A DNA stretch of 8,318 bases, from contig PMLF01000332.1 in assembly GCA_003158755.1 (NCBI GenBank), positions 1 to 8,318 on the forward strand, written 5' to 3'. The DNA comes from Elusimicrobiota bacterium (GTDB lineage: Bacteria; Elusimicrobiota; Elusimicrobia; FEN-1173). Position 1 is the first letter of the stretch, and each line of letters opens with the position of its first letter. Of the stretch, positions 1-5,506 are shown one piece after another. The position numbers and the translations under genes are program-made. The notes under the pieces were generated by a model, which saw only the letters and a program-made list of their open reading frames with translations, made no database searches and had not been told where the DNA came from.

Positions 1-744
1 GCGGAAGGACATGCCGGTGAGCTTTCCCTTGACCTCGGGGATCGCGAGGCCCACGGCCTTCGCGGCGCCGGTGGTGGAGGGGATGATGTTGATCGCAGCC
101 GAGCGGCCGCCCTTCCAATCCTTCTTGGAGGGACCGTCCACCGTCTTCTGGGTGGCGGTGTAGGAGTGGATGGTGGTCATCAACCCTTCTTCCACGCCGA
201 ACCCCTCTTTGAGGAGGACGTGAACGACGGGCGCCAGGCAGTTGGTCGTGCAGGAGGCGTTCGAGATGACGTGGTGCTTGGCGGGGTCGTAGGCGGTGTG
301 GTTGACGCCCATGACGACGGTCAGGACGTCCCCTTTAGCCGGGGCGGAGATGATGACTTTCTTGGCGCCGGCGGTGATGTGGCCCTGAGCCTTTTCGGCG
401 TCGGTGAAGAGGCCCGTGGACTCGATGACGATTTCCACGCCCAAGGCCTTCCAGGGAAGTTCGGCCGGGGTCTTGGCGGAAACGACTTTAATGTCGTGAC
501 CGTTGACGACCAGGACGTCGTCCTCGGTCTTGTCGGCGGAAGATTTTTTGGAGGAAACCGTGCCGTTGAAGCGGCCCTGGGTCGAATCGTACTTCAGCAG
601 ATACGCCAGGTTGTCCGCCGGGACGATGTCGCCCACGGCCACGACGTCCAATTCCTTGCCCAAGAGGCCCTGTTCGACGAGAGCCCGAAACACCAACCGG
701 CCGATCCGGCCGAAACCATTGATCGCTACGCGCACGCCAGCCAT
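1..744 (-). CDS. gap: Glyceraldehyde-3-phosphate dehydrogenase, type I (partial, C-terminus outside window)
   Basis: This enzyme oxidises glyceraldehyde 3-phosphate with NAD and phosphate to 1,3-bisphosphoglycerate in cytosolic glycolysis. The first 248 codons are present and the frame stays open to base 1, so about the last quarter is missing. Visible are the Rossmann dinucleotide loop NGFGRIGR (residues 9-16), the KYDSTQGRF segment (51-59), the catalytic SNASCTTNC motif with Cys165, and the general base His193 in TTIHSYT. Asp39 in VGDI sits where NAD-using enzymes keep an Asp, which favours NAD over NADP. A charged Lys/Asp insertion at about residues 66-76 pushes the catalytic Cys to 165 instead of the usual 149-155; such insertions occur in some bacterial GAPDHs. 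The start ATG at 742-744 has an excellent AGGAGG Shine-Dalgarno at about 751-756. It is transcribed from its own promoter (849-877) rather than relying on the receiver gene upstream. Confidence 0.97.
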   Translation of the reverse strand, partial: MAGVRVAINGFGRIGRLVFRALVEQGLLGKELDVVAVGDIVPADNLAYLLKYDSTQGRFNGTVSSKKSSADKTEDDVLVVNGHDIKVVSAKTPAELPWKALGVEIVIESTGLFTDAEKAQGHITAGAKKVIISAPAKGDVLTVVMGVNHTAYDPAKHHVISNASCTTNCLAPVVHVLLKEGFGVEEGLMTTIHSYTATQKTVDGPSKKDWKGGRSAAINIIPSTTGAAKAVGLAIPEVKGKLTGMSFR

Positions 745-770
745 TGACTTCCTCCTAACTTAGTTAATTG

Positions 771-796
771 AAAAAACGCCTCGGGCCGCCCCGGGG
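771..796 (-). promoter_or_regulatory. Hairpin plus T6 run in the gap leader (possible attenuator or terminator)
   Basis: Read on the minus strand, CCCCGGG (790-796) can pair with CCCGAGG (779-785) across a GCGG loop, with one C-A mismatch. It is followed by CG and six T (771-776). This is terminator-like and lies between the gap promoter and the gap Shine-Dalgarno. It could end transcripts from the receiver gene, attenuate gap, or simply be GC-rich leader sequence. The mismatch and the short stem keep confidence low. Confidence 0.35.
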
Positions 797-848
797 AGCC
801 GCTTTCCGCCGAATGGATAAGGTGGGGAAAACCGGATGAAACAATTAA

Positions 849-877
849 ATTTTATCTTTAGACGAAACGCGGGTCAA
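849..877 (-). promoter_or_regulatory. sigma70-type promoter for gap
   Basis: On the minus strand a -35 box TTGACC (872-877) is followed by a 17-base spacer and a -10 box TAAAAT (849-854). Each box matches consensus at five of six positions and the spacing is ideal. Initiation would fall near 840, giving a leader of roughly 95 bases before the gap start. The -35 box begins just after the stop codon of the receiver gene, so gap can be expressed on its own. Confidence 0.7.
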
Positions 878-883
878 CTAGCT

Positions 884-1300
884 CTAGCGGGAAGGTCGGC
901 GCGATGAGCCGCCGCTGGTCCCAAATCCCTGCGAGGGGCCGGCCAACAGATTTTGGATGGCCTGGAGAAGCTCCGTGGGGTTCACCGGTTTCGCCAGGAA
1001 CCCGTCGGCACCGGCCTCTTCCGCCTGGCGGCGGTCGGCGGTGAAGGCTTTGGCGGAGAGCATTAAAACTTTAACAGACTTCGTGGCGGGATCGCTCTTT
1101 ACCTGGTGGCAAACGGAAAATCCGTGGACTTCCGGCAGCATGATGTCCAATAGGATAAGGTCGGGAGCTTCCTTGGCGACGGCGTCCAATCCCAGTTGAC
1201 CGTCCTCGGCGGTGCGCACGTCGTGTCCCGCCCCCGTTAACACATGTTTGAGGAGTTCCCTCGTCGCCTCATCGTCTTCCACCACCAAGAGCCGCGCCAT
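884..1300 (-). CDS. Stand-alone CheY-like response regulator receiver protein
   Basis: This is a single-domain receiver of 138 residues, expected to be phosphorylated by a histidine kinase that is not in this window. The acidic pocket is EDD (residues 8-10), the phospho-acceptor is Asp52 in LILLDIMLP, the switch Ser82 lies in MLSAKA, and the conserved Lys104 is in LAKPVNP. Helix 5 ends near residue 120 and is followed by a Gly/Ser/Arg tail of about 18 residues, with no DNA-binding or enzymatic output domain. It must therefore work through protein contact, as CheY or Spo0F do, or act on a partner such as the neighbouring regulator. The ATG at 1298-1300 has no obvious Shine-Dalgarno; the nearest G-rich run (about 1322-1328) is more than 20 bases away. 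It lies 32 bases downstream of the XRE/S24-like gene on the same strand, so co-transcription and perhaps translational coupling are likely. The cognate kinase is unknown. Confidence 0.92.
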   Translation of the reverse strand: MARLLVVEDDEATRELLKHVLTGAGHDVRTAEDGQLGLDAVAKEAPDLILLDIMLPEVHGFSVCHQVKSDPATKSVKVLMLSAKAFTADRRQAEEAGADGFLAKPVNPTELLQAIQNLLAGPSQGFGTSGGSSRRPSR

Positions 1301-1332
1301 GGGCGGATTCTAAACTATTCGCCCCCCCGTCG

Positions 1333-1920
1333 TCAAACCCGTCGGAAACGCCCCACCACCGCCGCCAGGACCCGTTCCCGGTCGTCGGAGCGCCCGGGGC
1401 CCGACTTGATCCGCCGCAGGCGGCAACCGTCCCCACGCCGGACCACCACCCATTTGCCATCGGGAGCTGCGGAACACTCGGAAAGTAGGAGATAGTCCCC
1501 GTCCTCGGCCAGGGGGGACCAATGTCCCCCTTTGACCCGCAAGGCGGCCGAGCGGCCGCCGTACCCGGCGCCCACCGTCAACGGCAGCAATTCCTCAGGC
1601 ACTCCGGAGTCGAAATCGAAGGAGAAGGGCTCCTCCGTCACGGGCCCGAAGACGGGGACGGAGGCGCCCGGATCGGAGCGGCCCGCGTCGCGCCAGGCAT
1701 TCTCGGACCGGCGGCGGGGAACGAAAAACCGGTCCAGCACCTGGACCGAGAGCCCCAGCTCCCGCGCTACTTTAGGCCTTAAATCTTCGTCCGGCCGGGA
1801 CACCCCTGTCGTCCATTGGGACACCGTGTTGGGAGCGACGCCGAGCCGTTTGGCCAGGCGGGTCTGGGCGCCCCGCAGGGTCCCGCCGTTCCATCGCGCT
1901 AGGATTTCTTCAAACGTCAC
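1333..1920 (-). CDS. XRE-family regulator with a degenerate S24 (LexA/CI-like) C-terminal domain
   Basis: The product (195 residues) is a predicted DNA-binding repressor of the CI/LexA architecture. An N-terminal helix-turn-helix spans about residues 5-65, with the motif around RLAKRLGVAPNTVSQW (21-36). A linker of about 45 residues follows, then an S24-like beta fold at about 112-195 (LRVKGGHWSPLAEDGDYLLL). In active S24 proteins the nucleophile lies in a G-D-S-M motif; here the equivalent is GGHW (131-134), and the region expected to carry the catalytic Lys has Arg (CRLRRI). Self-cleavage is therefore unlikely, and the domain probably serves dimerisation or ligand sensing. The start is GTG (1918-1920), supported by an AGGGGGG Shine-Dalgarno at about 1925-1931. 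Only 13 bases separate the start codon from the inverted-repeat element at 1934-2199, which appears to have separated the gene from its original control region. The gene probably forms an operon with the receiver protein downstream. Confidence 0.8.
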   Translation of the reverse strand: MTFEEILARWNGGTLRGAQTRLAKRLGVAPNTVSQWTTGVSRPDEDLRPKVARELGLSVQVLDRFFVPRRRSENAWRDAGRSDPGASVPVFGPVTEEPFSFDFDSGVPEELLPLTVGAGYGGRSAALRVKGGHWSPLAEDGDYLLLSECSAAPDGKWVVVRRGDGCRLRRIKSGPGRSDDRERVLAAVVGRFRRV

Positions 1921-1933
1921 GGACGCCCCCCTT

Positions 1934-1962
1934 AGAGCCTGTCCCAGAACTACAGGCCTATG
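1934..1962 (+). repeat. Left terminal inverted repeat
   Basis: This 29-base arm is the exact reverse complement of 2171-2199. It begins AGAGCCTGTCCC and ends GGCCTATG. The match ends at 1963, but further in the similarity resumes (TGAC, then GGATTT). Confidence 0.92.
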
Positions 1963-2170
1963 CTGACGGCCCGGATTTGCGGCGATTTCGAGGAGCGAAG
2001 AGGGCGCAGGCTGGTAGCCTGTAACCGATGAGCGACGAAGGAAGCGCCCAAAGCCGGGCCGCCCCGAAGGGGCCGGGGGCTTATCGCTCCAGTCTTCGTT
2101 GCTCGTCGGTCACATAGCCCCACTACGCTCCCTCTTCGCGCCTCGATCGGAGCGAAAATCCCCCGGTCAT

Positions 2171-2199
2171 CATAGGCCTGTAGTTCTGGGACAGGCTCT
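2171..2199 (-). repeat. Right terminal inverted repeat
   Basis: This is the exact reverse complement of 1934-1962, on the side facing the small ribbon-helix-helix gene. It ends 14 bases before the operator-like palindrome at 2214-2230. Confidence 0.92.
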
Positions 2200-2213
2200 G
2201 TGAGTATTGAAGT

Positions 2214-2244
2214 TCTTGACATTATCAAGATTGTCTAGTAACCT
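2214..2244 (+). promoter_or_regulatory. Candidate promoter overlapped by an operator-like palindrome
   Basis: A perfect palindrome TCTTGA-N5-TCAAGA (2214-2230) overlaps a consensus -35 box TTGACA (2216-2221). With a 17-base spacer the -10 would be TAACCT (2239-2244), which is weak (three of six). A repressor bound to the palindrome would cover the -35 box. The neighbouring XRE/S24-like protein is the obvious candidate binder, but this is inference. The stretch is visibly more AT-rich than its surroundings, as expected of a control region. Confidence 0.5.
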
Positions 2245-2257
2245 ATTCCCGTCATCG

Positions 2258-2287
2258 CCGCTCTTCACCGGCGTTCCGGTGAAGCGG
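2258..2287 (+). promoter_or_regulatory. Leader hairpin upstream of the small DNA-binding gene
   Basis: CTTCACCGG (2263-2271) pairs perfectly with CCGGTGAAG (2276-2284) over a CGTT loop, a 9-bp stem. In an alternative pairing with a two-base bulge, CCGC (2258-2261) joins GCGG (2284-2287) and lengthens the stem. No T run follows, so it is not an ordinary terminator. It would lie in the 5' untranslated region of the gene at 2331 if transcription starts near 2250. Confidence 0.5.
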
Positions 2288-2310
2288 TACGAAGTGTACG
2301 AATAAGTACA
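2287..2310. promoter_or_regulatory. Three phased GTAC half-sites (operator-like array)
   Basis: GTAC occurs at 2287-2290, 2296-2299 and 2306-2309, spaced 9 and 10 bases apart, so all lie on about the same helix face. The first two form a direct repeat GTACGAA. The last two form an inverted repeat TGTAC-N6-GTACA (2295-2310). Such arrangements are typical of binding sites for dimeric repressors. The binding protein is not known; the XRE/S24-like regulator and the small RHH-like protein are the local candidates. Confidence 0.4.
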
Positions 2311-2330
2311 ACCAAGGTCAATAGAACGTC

Positions 2331-2522
2331 GTGCCAAACAACCGGTTGTTATCGTCTAAAACAAAGGGGAAGGACCAGCTCAAGGTCCAGATCGACCCCG
2401 AGGTCCACCGGCTCCTCCGCCGACTCTGCGCGCGGAGCCGGCGCAACCCCGCCGGTCAGATCGAGTTCATGACAATCATGTTCCATCGGCACGATCTGGA
2501 AAAGCGAATTCCGCCCCTTTGA
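2331..2522 (+). CDS. Small ribbon-helix-helix-like DNA-binding protein
   Basis: The 63-residue basic product resembles Arc/MetJ-type ribbon-helix-helix proteins, which bind operators as dimers through a beta-ribbon. A basic N-terminal arm (residues 1-15) is followed by a beta-strand-like QLKVQID (16-22), a first helix EVHRLLRRLCARSRR (24-38), the turn NPAG (39-42), and a second helix QIEFMTIMFHRHDLEKR (43-59). The length fits a bare RHH unit. The start is GTG at 2331; the only upstream AAGG (2314-2317) lies 13 bases away, so initiation looks weak and the exact start is uncertain. The gene faces away from the XRE/S24-like regulator across operator-like repeats, and the terminator at 2599-2632 follows it. 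No toxin-like gene follows in 2523-2792, so an antitoxin role has no support. I do not recognise the family by name. Confidence 0.6.
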   Translation: MPNNRLLSSKTKGKDQLKVQIDPEVHRLLRRLCARSRRNPAGQIEFMTIMFHRHDLEKRIPPL

Positions 2523-2598
2523 TTCCGCGTTTCGGCCCCGGAAGCCCCTGTTTCCGGGCGCCGCCCCTCCCGCATCCCCTGCGAGAGGGTCGCACCAA

Positions 2599-2632
2599 AA
2601 GAAAGGCCCCGTCTCCGGACGGGGCCTTTCTT
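2599..2632. terminator. Bidirectional rho-independent terminator
   Basis: A perfect inverted repeat pairs GAAAGGCCCCGTC (2601-2613) with 2618-2630 across a TCCG loop, and A-T pairs extend it to 15 bp (2599-2632). The plus strand leaves CTTTCTTCATT after the GC stem and the minus strand leaves CTTTCTTTTGG, so it can act in both directions. It closes the small RHH unit and insulates it from the ABC-F gene. The stretch 2523-2598 before it holds no gene that I can support. Confidence 0.88.
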
Positions 2633-2711
2633 CATTGCCGCTAGGCAACGTCCCGGTTTATCGGACGGGACAAACAGACATCGCGGTCTGGTCGAAAGTT
2701 ATGGTATTTCG

Positions 2712-2743
2712 TAAAATGTCGGCGAACGGAGAGCTCCTCCGTT
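2712..2743 (+). promoter_or_regulatory. Candidate -10 box and leader hairpin of the ABC-F gene
   Basis: TAAAAT (2712-2717) is a good -10 box, but no convincing -35 lies 16-18 bases upstream. Just downstream AACGGAG (2725-2731) pairs with CTCCGTT (2737-2743) over a five-base loop. Short TCGG/CCGA segments (2719-2722 and 2753-2756) could extend the structure. The Shine-Dalgarno AAGGAAG (2774-2780) lies in a small GGAA-GTC-TTCC self-complement, which might lower initiation. Both points are weak and the region may simply be an ordinary leader. Confidence 0.35.
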
Positions 2744-2792
2744 GGTATTCGTCCGATAACCCGACCCAATCGAAAGGAAGTCTTCCCGCGGT

Positions 2793-4613
2793 ATGCTCAC
2801 CATCCAGAACCTCCACAAAGCTTTCGGCGCCCAGGTGATCTTCGAGGATGTTTCGCTCCAGATCAACGCGGGGGACCGCTACGCCCTGATGGGACCCAAC
2901 GGCGCGGGGAAGTCCACCCTGATGCGCATGATCATCGGACAGGATGAGCCCGACGGCGGGACCATCCAAATCGTCCGCGGCAAACGAGTGGGATACCTGC
3001 CTCAGGAAACGGCCGAGTTCTCCAACGGGACCGTCCTGGAGGAGACGCTGAAGGGCGACCCGGATTTCGACGGAGAAGAGGCGATGACCGATCCCCGCCG
3101 GGTGGCGGAGGCCAAGAAGATCCTCATGGGCCTGGAATTCCGCCTGACGGACTTCGATCGGCCCGTGACGGCCATGTCAGGCGGCTGGCGCATGCGCGTT
3201 GCCATCGCGCGGCTCCTCCTTCAAAAACCCGACCTCATGCTCCTGGACGAGCCCACGAACCATCTGGACCTCCAGGCGCTCGTTTGGTTCCAGGGATTCC
3301 TCCAAAACGTCGAGAGCGCCATCCTCGTCATCTCCCACGACCGGGCCTTCGTGAACAACCTGGTGCACGGCATCCTCGACCTCCGCATGCAAAAAATATT
3401 CCGGTACAAGGGCGATTACGAATATTTCGTCGCCCAACGGGAAATGGAAGAGGCCAAGCTGGTGGCGGCCTATGAGAGGCAGCAGGGAGAAATCTCCGAC
3501 GCGATGGATTTCATCAACCGGTTCCGCGCCCAGGCGTCCAAGGCGCCCCAAGTCCAGAGCCGGCTCAAGTGGCTGGACAAGCTGGAGCGGATCGAGATCC
3601 CGCCGGAGATCAAACACGTCAAGATCCGTTTCCCCCAACCGCCCAAAAGCGGCGTGCGGGTAATGACCTTGAAAGGCGTCTCCAAGTCCTACGGCAACCT
3701 CAAGGTGTACGAAAACCTGGATTTCGATTTGGAGCGCCACCAGCGGATCGTATTGGCCGGACCCAACGGGGCGGGAAAATCGACTCTCCTCAAGGTGCTG
3801 GCCGGAGTCCTTCCCTTCGAGTCGGGCACCCGGGAACTCGGGTTAAACGTCACGGCGGGATATTTTTCCCAGCACCGTCTGGACACGCTTAACCCGGAGC
3901 GGACCGTCCTCGAAGAGGCCACGGACACCCGCCGGATGAACCCCGACCTTTTCGTGCGGACGGTGCTGGGCACTTTCCTCTTCCGCGACAACTCCGTCTA
4001 CAAACAAGTGAAGGTGCTCTCCGGCGGAGAAAAGAGCCGCCTGGCCCTGGCAAAGCTCCTGCTGGACCCGCCCAACCTGCTCCTCCTGGACGAGCCCACC
4101 ACCCACCTCGACATGGCTTCCGTCGAATCCCTGGTGGGCGCCCTCAAGGCGTACGAGGGCACGATGGTCTTCATCAGCCACGATTTGTATTTCATCAACG
4201 CCCTGGCCGACCACGTCCTGCACGTGGACGCGGGAAAAATCAGTTCCTACCACGGCAACTACGAATACTTCCAGCGGCGGCAGGCCCAAAAACGGATGGA
4301 GCTTTCCGAAGGCACGACACCTCCCCCTCCCGCTCCCGCCCGCGTCCATTCCCATGCCCCGGGGAGCCCGGCGGTCTCCTCCTCCGCCGACGATGCGCGG
4401 CGCTTCCGGGAAAGCGAGAAGTCCCGCCAGAAAGCCCGCAAGAAGATCAACGTCCGCCTGCGGGAGATCGAAGCGGAGTTGGCGGACCTCCAAACCCAAA
4501 TGGGCTCGGTGTTCATCCAGAGCGACTACAAGAAGCTCATGGAGCTGGACGCGTCCGCCAAGGCTCTCGAAGAGGAAAAAGCCCGCCTGACGGCGGAACT
4601 CTCCGCTTCGTGA
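2793..4613 (+). CDS. ABC-F family ATPase (Uup/YheS-like), ribosome-associated
   Basis: ABC-F proteins are soluble tandem ATPases that bind the ribosomal E site and relieve stalled or hindered translation; they are not transporters. The 606 residues hold two nucleotide-binding domains. The first has Walker A GPNGAGKST (34-42), signature MSGGW (128-132), Walker B with catalytic Glu153 in LLDEPTNHLD, and switch His182. The second has Walker A at 323-331, signature LSGGEKSR (409-416), Glu434 in LLDEPTTHLD, and His463. Between them lies the charged helical interdomain arm (about 200-285) that reaches the peptidyl-tRNA in this family. No membrane segment is visible. After residue 505 comes a Pro/Ala/Ser/His linker and then a charged coiled coil (about 535-606), as in the C-terminal domain of Uup-like members. 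The ATG is preceded by AAGGAAG at 12-base spacing. Whether it is housekeeping or gives antibiotic protection cannot be decided from sequence; the intact motifs and lack of resistance context favour housekeeping. It is 41 bases upstream of the methyltransferase with no terminator between. Confidence 0.95.
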   Translation: MLTIQNLHKAFGAQVIFEDVSLQINAGDRYALMGPNGAGKSTLMRMIIGQDEPDGGTIQIVRGKRVGYLPQETAEFSNGTVLEETLKGDPDFDGEEAMTDPRRVAEAKKILMGLEFRLTDFDRPVTAMSGGWRMRVAIARLLLQKPDLMLLDEPTNHLDLQALVWFQGFLQNVESAILVISHDRAFVNNLVHGILDLRMQKIFRYKGDYEYFVAQREMEEAKLVAAYERQQGEISDAMDFINRFRAQASKAPQVQSRLKWLDKLERIEIPPEIKHVKIRFPQPPKSGVRVMTLKGVSKSYGNLKVYENLDFDLERHQRIVLAGPNGAGKSTLLKVLAGVLPFESGTRELGLNVTAGYFSQHRLDTLNPERTVLEEATDTRRMNPDLFVRTVLGTFLFRDNSVYKQVKVLSGGEKSRLALAKLLLDPPNLLLLDEPTTHLDMASVESLVGALKAYEGTMVFISHDLYFINALADHVLHVDAGKISSYHGNYEYFQRRQAQKRMELSEGTTPPPPAPARVHSHAPGSPAVSSSADDARRFRESEKSRQKARKKINVRLREIEAELADLQTQMGSVFIQSDYKKLMELDASAKALEEEKARLTAELSAS

Positions 4614-4654
4614 GCGGAGGTGGCTTCGGCCGCCGCGGCGTGGTAGGATTGGTC

Positions 4655-5506
4655 ATGCTCTTATTGACGGCGTGCCCTCTCTGCGGAGAGGGAAAAGGTT
4701 CTTTCCAATCTGTCATCCGTCGAGGACCCTGGTCCTTGGTTCGGTGCCCTCGTTGCCGGTTGGTATTTTTGAATCCGCGCGACCCGGACGACCGTTTGAA
4801 AGATCGTTATCGGAACAACCTTCGGTCTCCGGCGGGATATTATGACCGCAGCGCCGCCGTGGATATCGAAGTTTTTCGGGAGAGACTGGAAGCCATCGAG
4901 CGATGCGTTCCTCCCGGGAAGCTTCTCGACGTGGGCGCGAGCGTCGGGACGTTCATGGAAGAGGCTCAGGTTCGGGATTGGTCCGTTGTCGGTTTGGAGC
5001 CCAACCCTCGGGCCGCGGCCGATGCCCGCCGTCGGGGGCTGGACGTTCGGGAGGGGTTCTTCGGCCGTTCCTGGTCCAAGACTTGGGTAGGTGGTCTTCT
5101 CGATGCGGTGGTCATGAACGACGTTTTGGAGCACGCGCCCGACCCGACGGATTTCCTCTCGGCCGCTTTTTCCCTGCTCCGTCCCGGCGGCGTCGCGGTC
5201 GTCAACACCCCGAATTTCGACAGTCCCCTCGCCCGCCTTTTCCAAGTCAAACCGGAGGAGCACATCCTGTATTTTACGAAGGAGTCTTTGACCGCCGCCG
5301 TTCTTCGCGCCGGGGGCCGCGTCCTCTCCCTCGAAGCCCGGGGGCGTCCCCGCAATTTCGCCGCTCTCGCCGGGGGCGAGACGTTGGGTTTCCTCGGGGC
5401 GCGGGCCGCCTCGTGCGTCCGATGCCTGGGGCTGGATTCTACCGCCAACGCGGTCTTGACTCGCTTCTTTCATGACGAACTCTTCCTCCTCTCCGCCCGC
5501 GCCTGA
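4655..5506 (+). CDS. Zinc-ribbon class I SAM-dependent methyltransferase
   Basis: The 283-residue product is predicted to move a methyl group from S-adenosylmethionine to an unknown acceptor, probably a sugar or lipid-linked glycan judging by its neighbours. An N-terminal zinc ribbon has paired cysteines CPLC (7-10) and CPRC (31-34). The Rossmann methyltransferase core follows: motif I LLDVGASVGTF (90-100), the acidic ribose-binding position Glu115 in GLEPNP, the post-core motif NDVLEHAPDP (155-164), then LRPGGVAVVNTPN (175-187). HILYFTKESL (203-212) is typical of the Methyltransf_23 group found in polysaccharide clusters. I chose ATG 4655 because AGGA (4645-4648) lies 6 bases upstream. A GTG at 4610 overlapping the ABC-F stop would add 15 Gly/Arg/Val-rich residues with no support. 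The last 35 bases overlap the next gene, suggesting one transcript. Confidence 0.88.
   Translation: MLLLTACPLCGEGKGSFQSVIRRGPWSLVRCPRCRLVFLNPRDPDDRLKDRYRNNLRSPAGYYDRSAAVDIEVFRERLEAIERCVPPGKLLDVGASVGTFMEEAQVRDWSVVGLEPNPRAAADARRRGLDVREGFFGRSWSKTWVGGLLDAVVMNDVLEHAPDPTDFLSAAFSLLRPGGVAVVNTPNFDSPLARLFQVKPEEHILYFTKESLTAAVLRAGGRVLSLEARGRPRNFAALAGGETLGFLGARAASCVRCLGLDSTANAVLTRFFHDELFLLSARA

Larger units (their letters stand above)
1934..2199. mobile_element. MITE-like 266-bp inverted-repeat element
   Basis: The two ends are perfect 29-bp inverted repeats (1934-1962 and 2171-2199, outer end AGAGCCTGTCCCAGAAC). The interior continues as an imperfect palindrome around a GCCCC-GAA-GGGGC core near 2067. 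For example, 1995-2004 mirrors 2130-2139 exactly, and 2024-2040 mirrors 2094-2110 with two mismatches. No transposase is encoded, and the reading frames inside look like by-products of the palindrome. I see no target-site duplication: bases before 1934 read CCCCCTT and those after 2199 read GTGAG. It is most likely a non-autonomous, transposase-mobilised repeat or a dispersed hairpin element. As RNA or single-stranded DNA it could fold into one long hairpin. Other copies in the genome would be expected but cannot be seen here. Confidence 0.8.

Noticed and set aside
1950..2228. Open reading frame of 92 codons on the minus strand across the inverted-repeat element
   Set aside because: It lies almost wholly within the palindromic repeat, starts outside it, has no Shine-Dalgarno and resembles no domain; it is best seen as a by-product of the repeat.
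2331..2792. Toxin-antitoxin module with the RHH-like protein as antitoxin
   Set aside because: No second small gene follows; the next feature is a terminator and then the ABC-F leader.
3843..4499. Long antisense frame (218 codons) inside the ABC-F gene
   Set aside because: It mirrors the codon pattern of a well-supported gene on the other strand and shows no domain; GC-rich genes commonly leave such open antisense frames.
4610..4654. GTG at 4610 as start of the methyltransferase, overlapping the ABC-F stop
   Set aside because: The extra 15 residues are Gly/Arg/Val-rich, while ATG 4655 has an AGGA motif at good spacing and begins just before the zinc ribbon.
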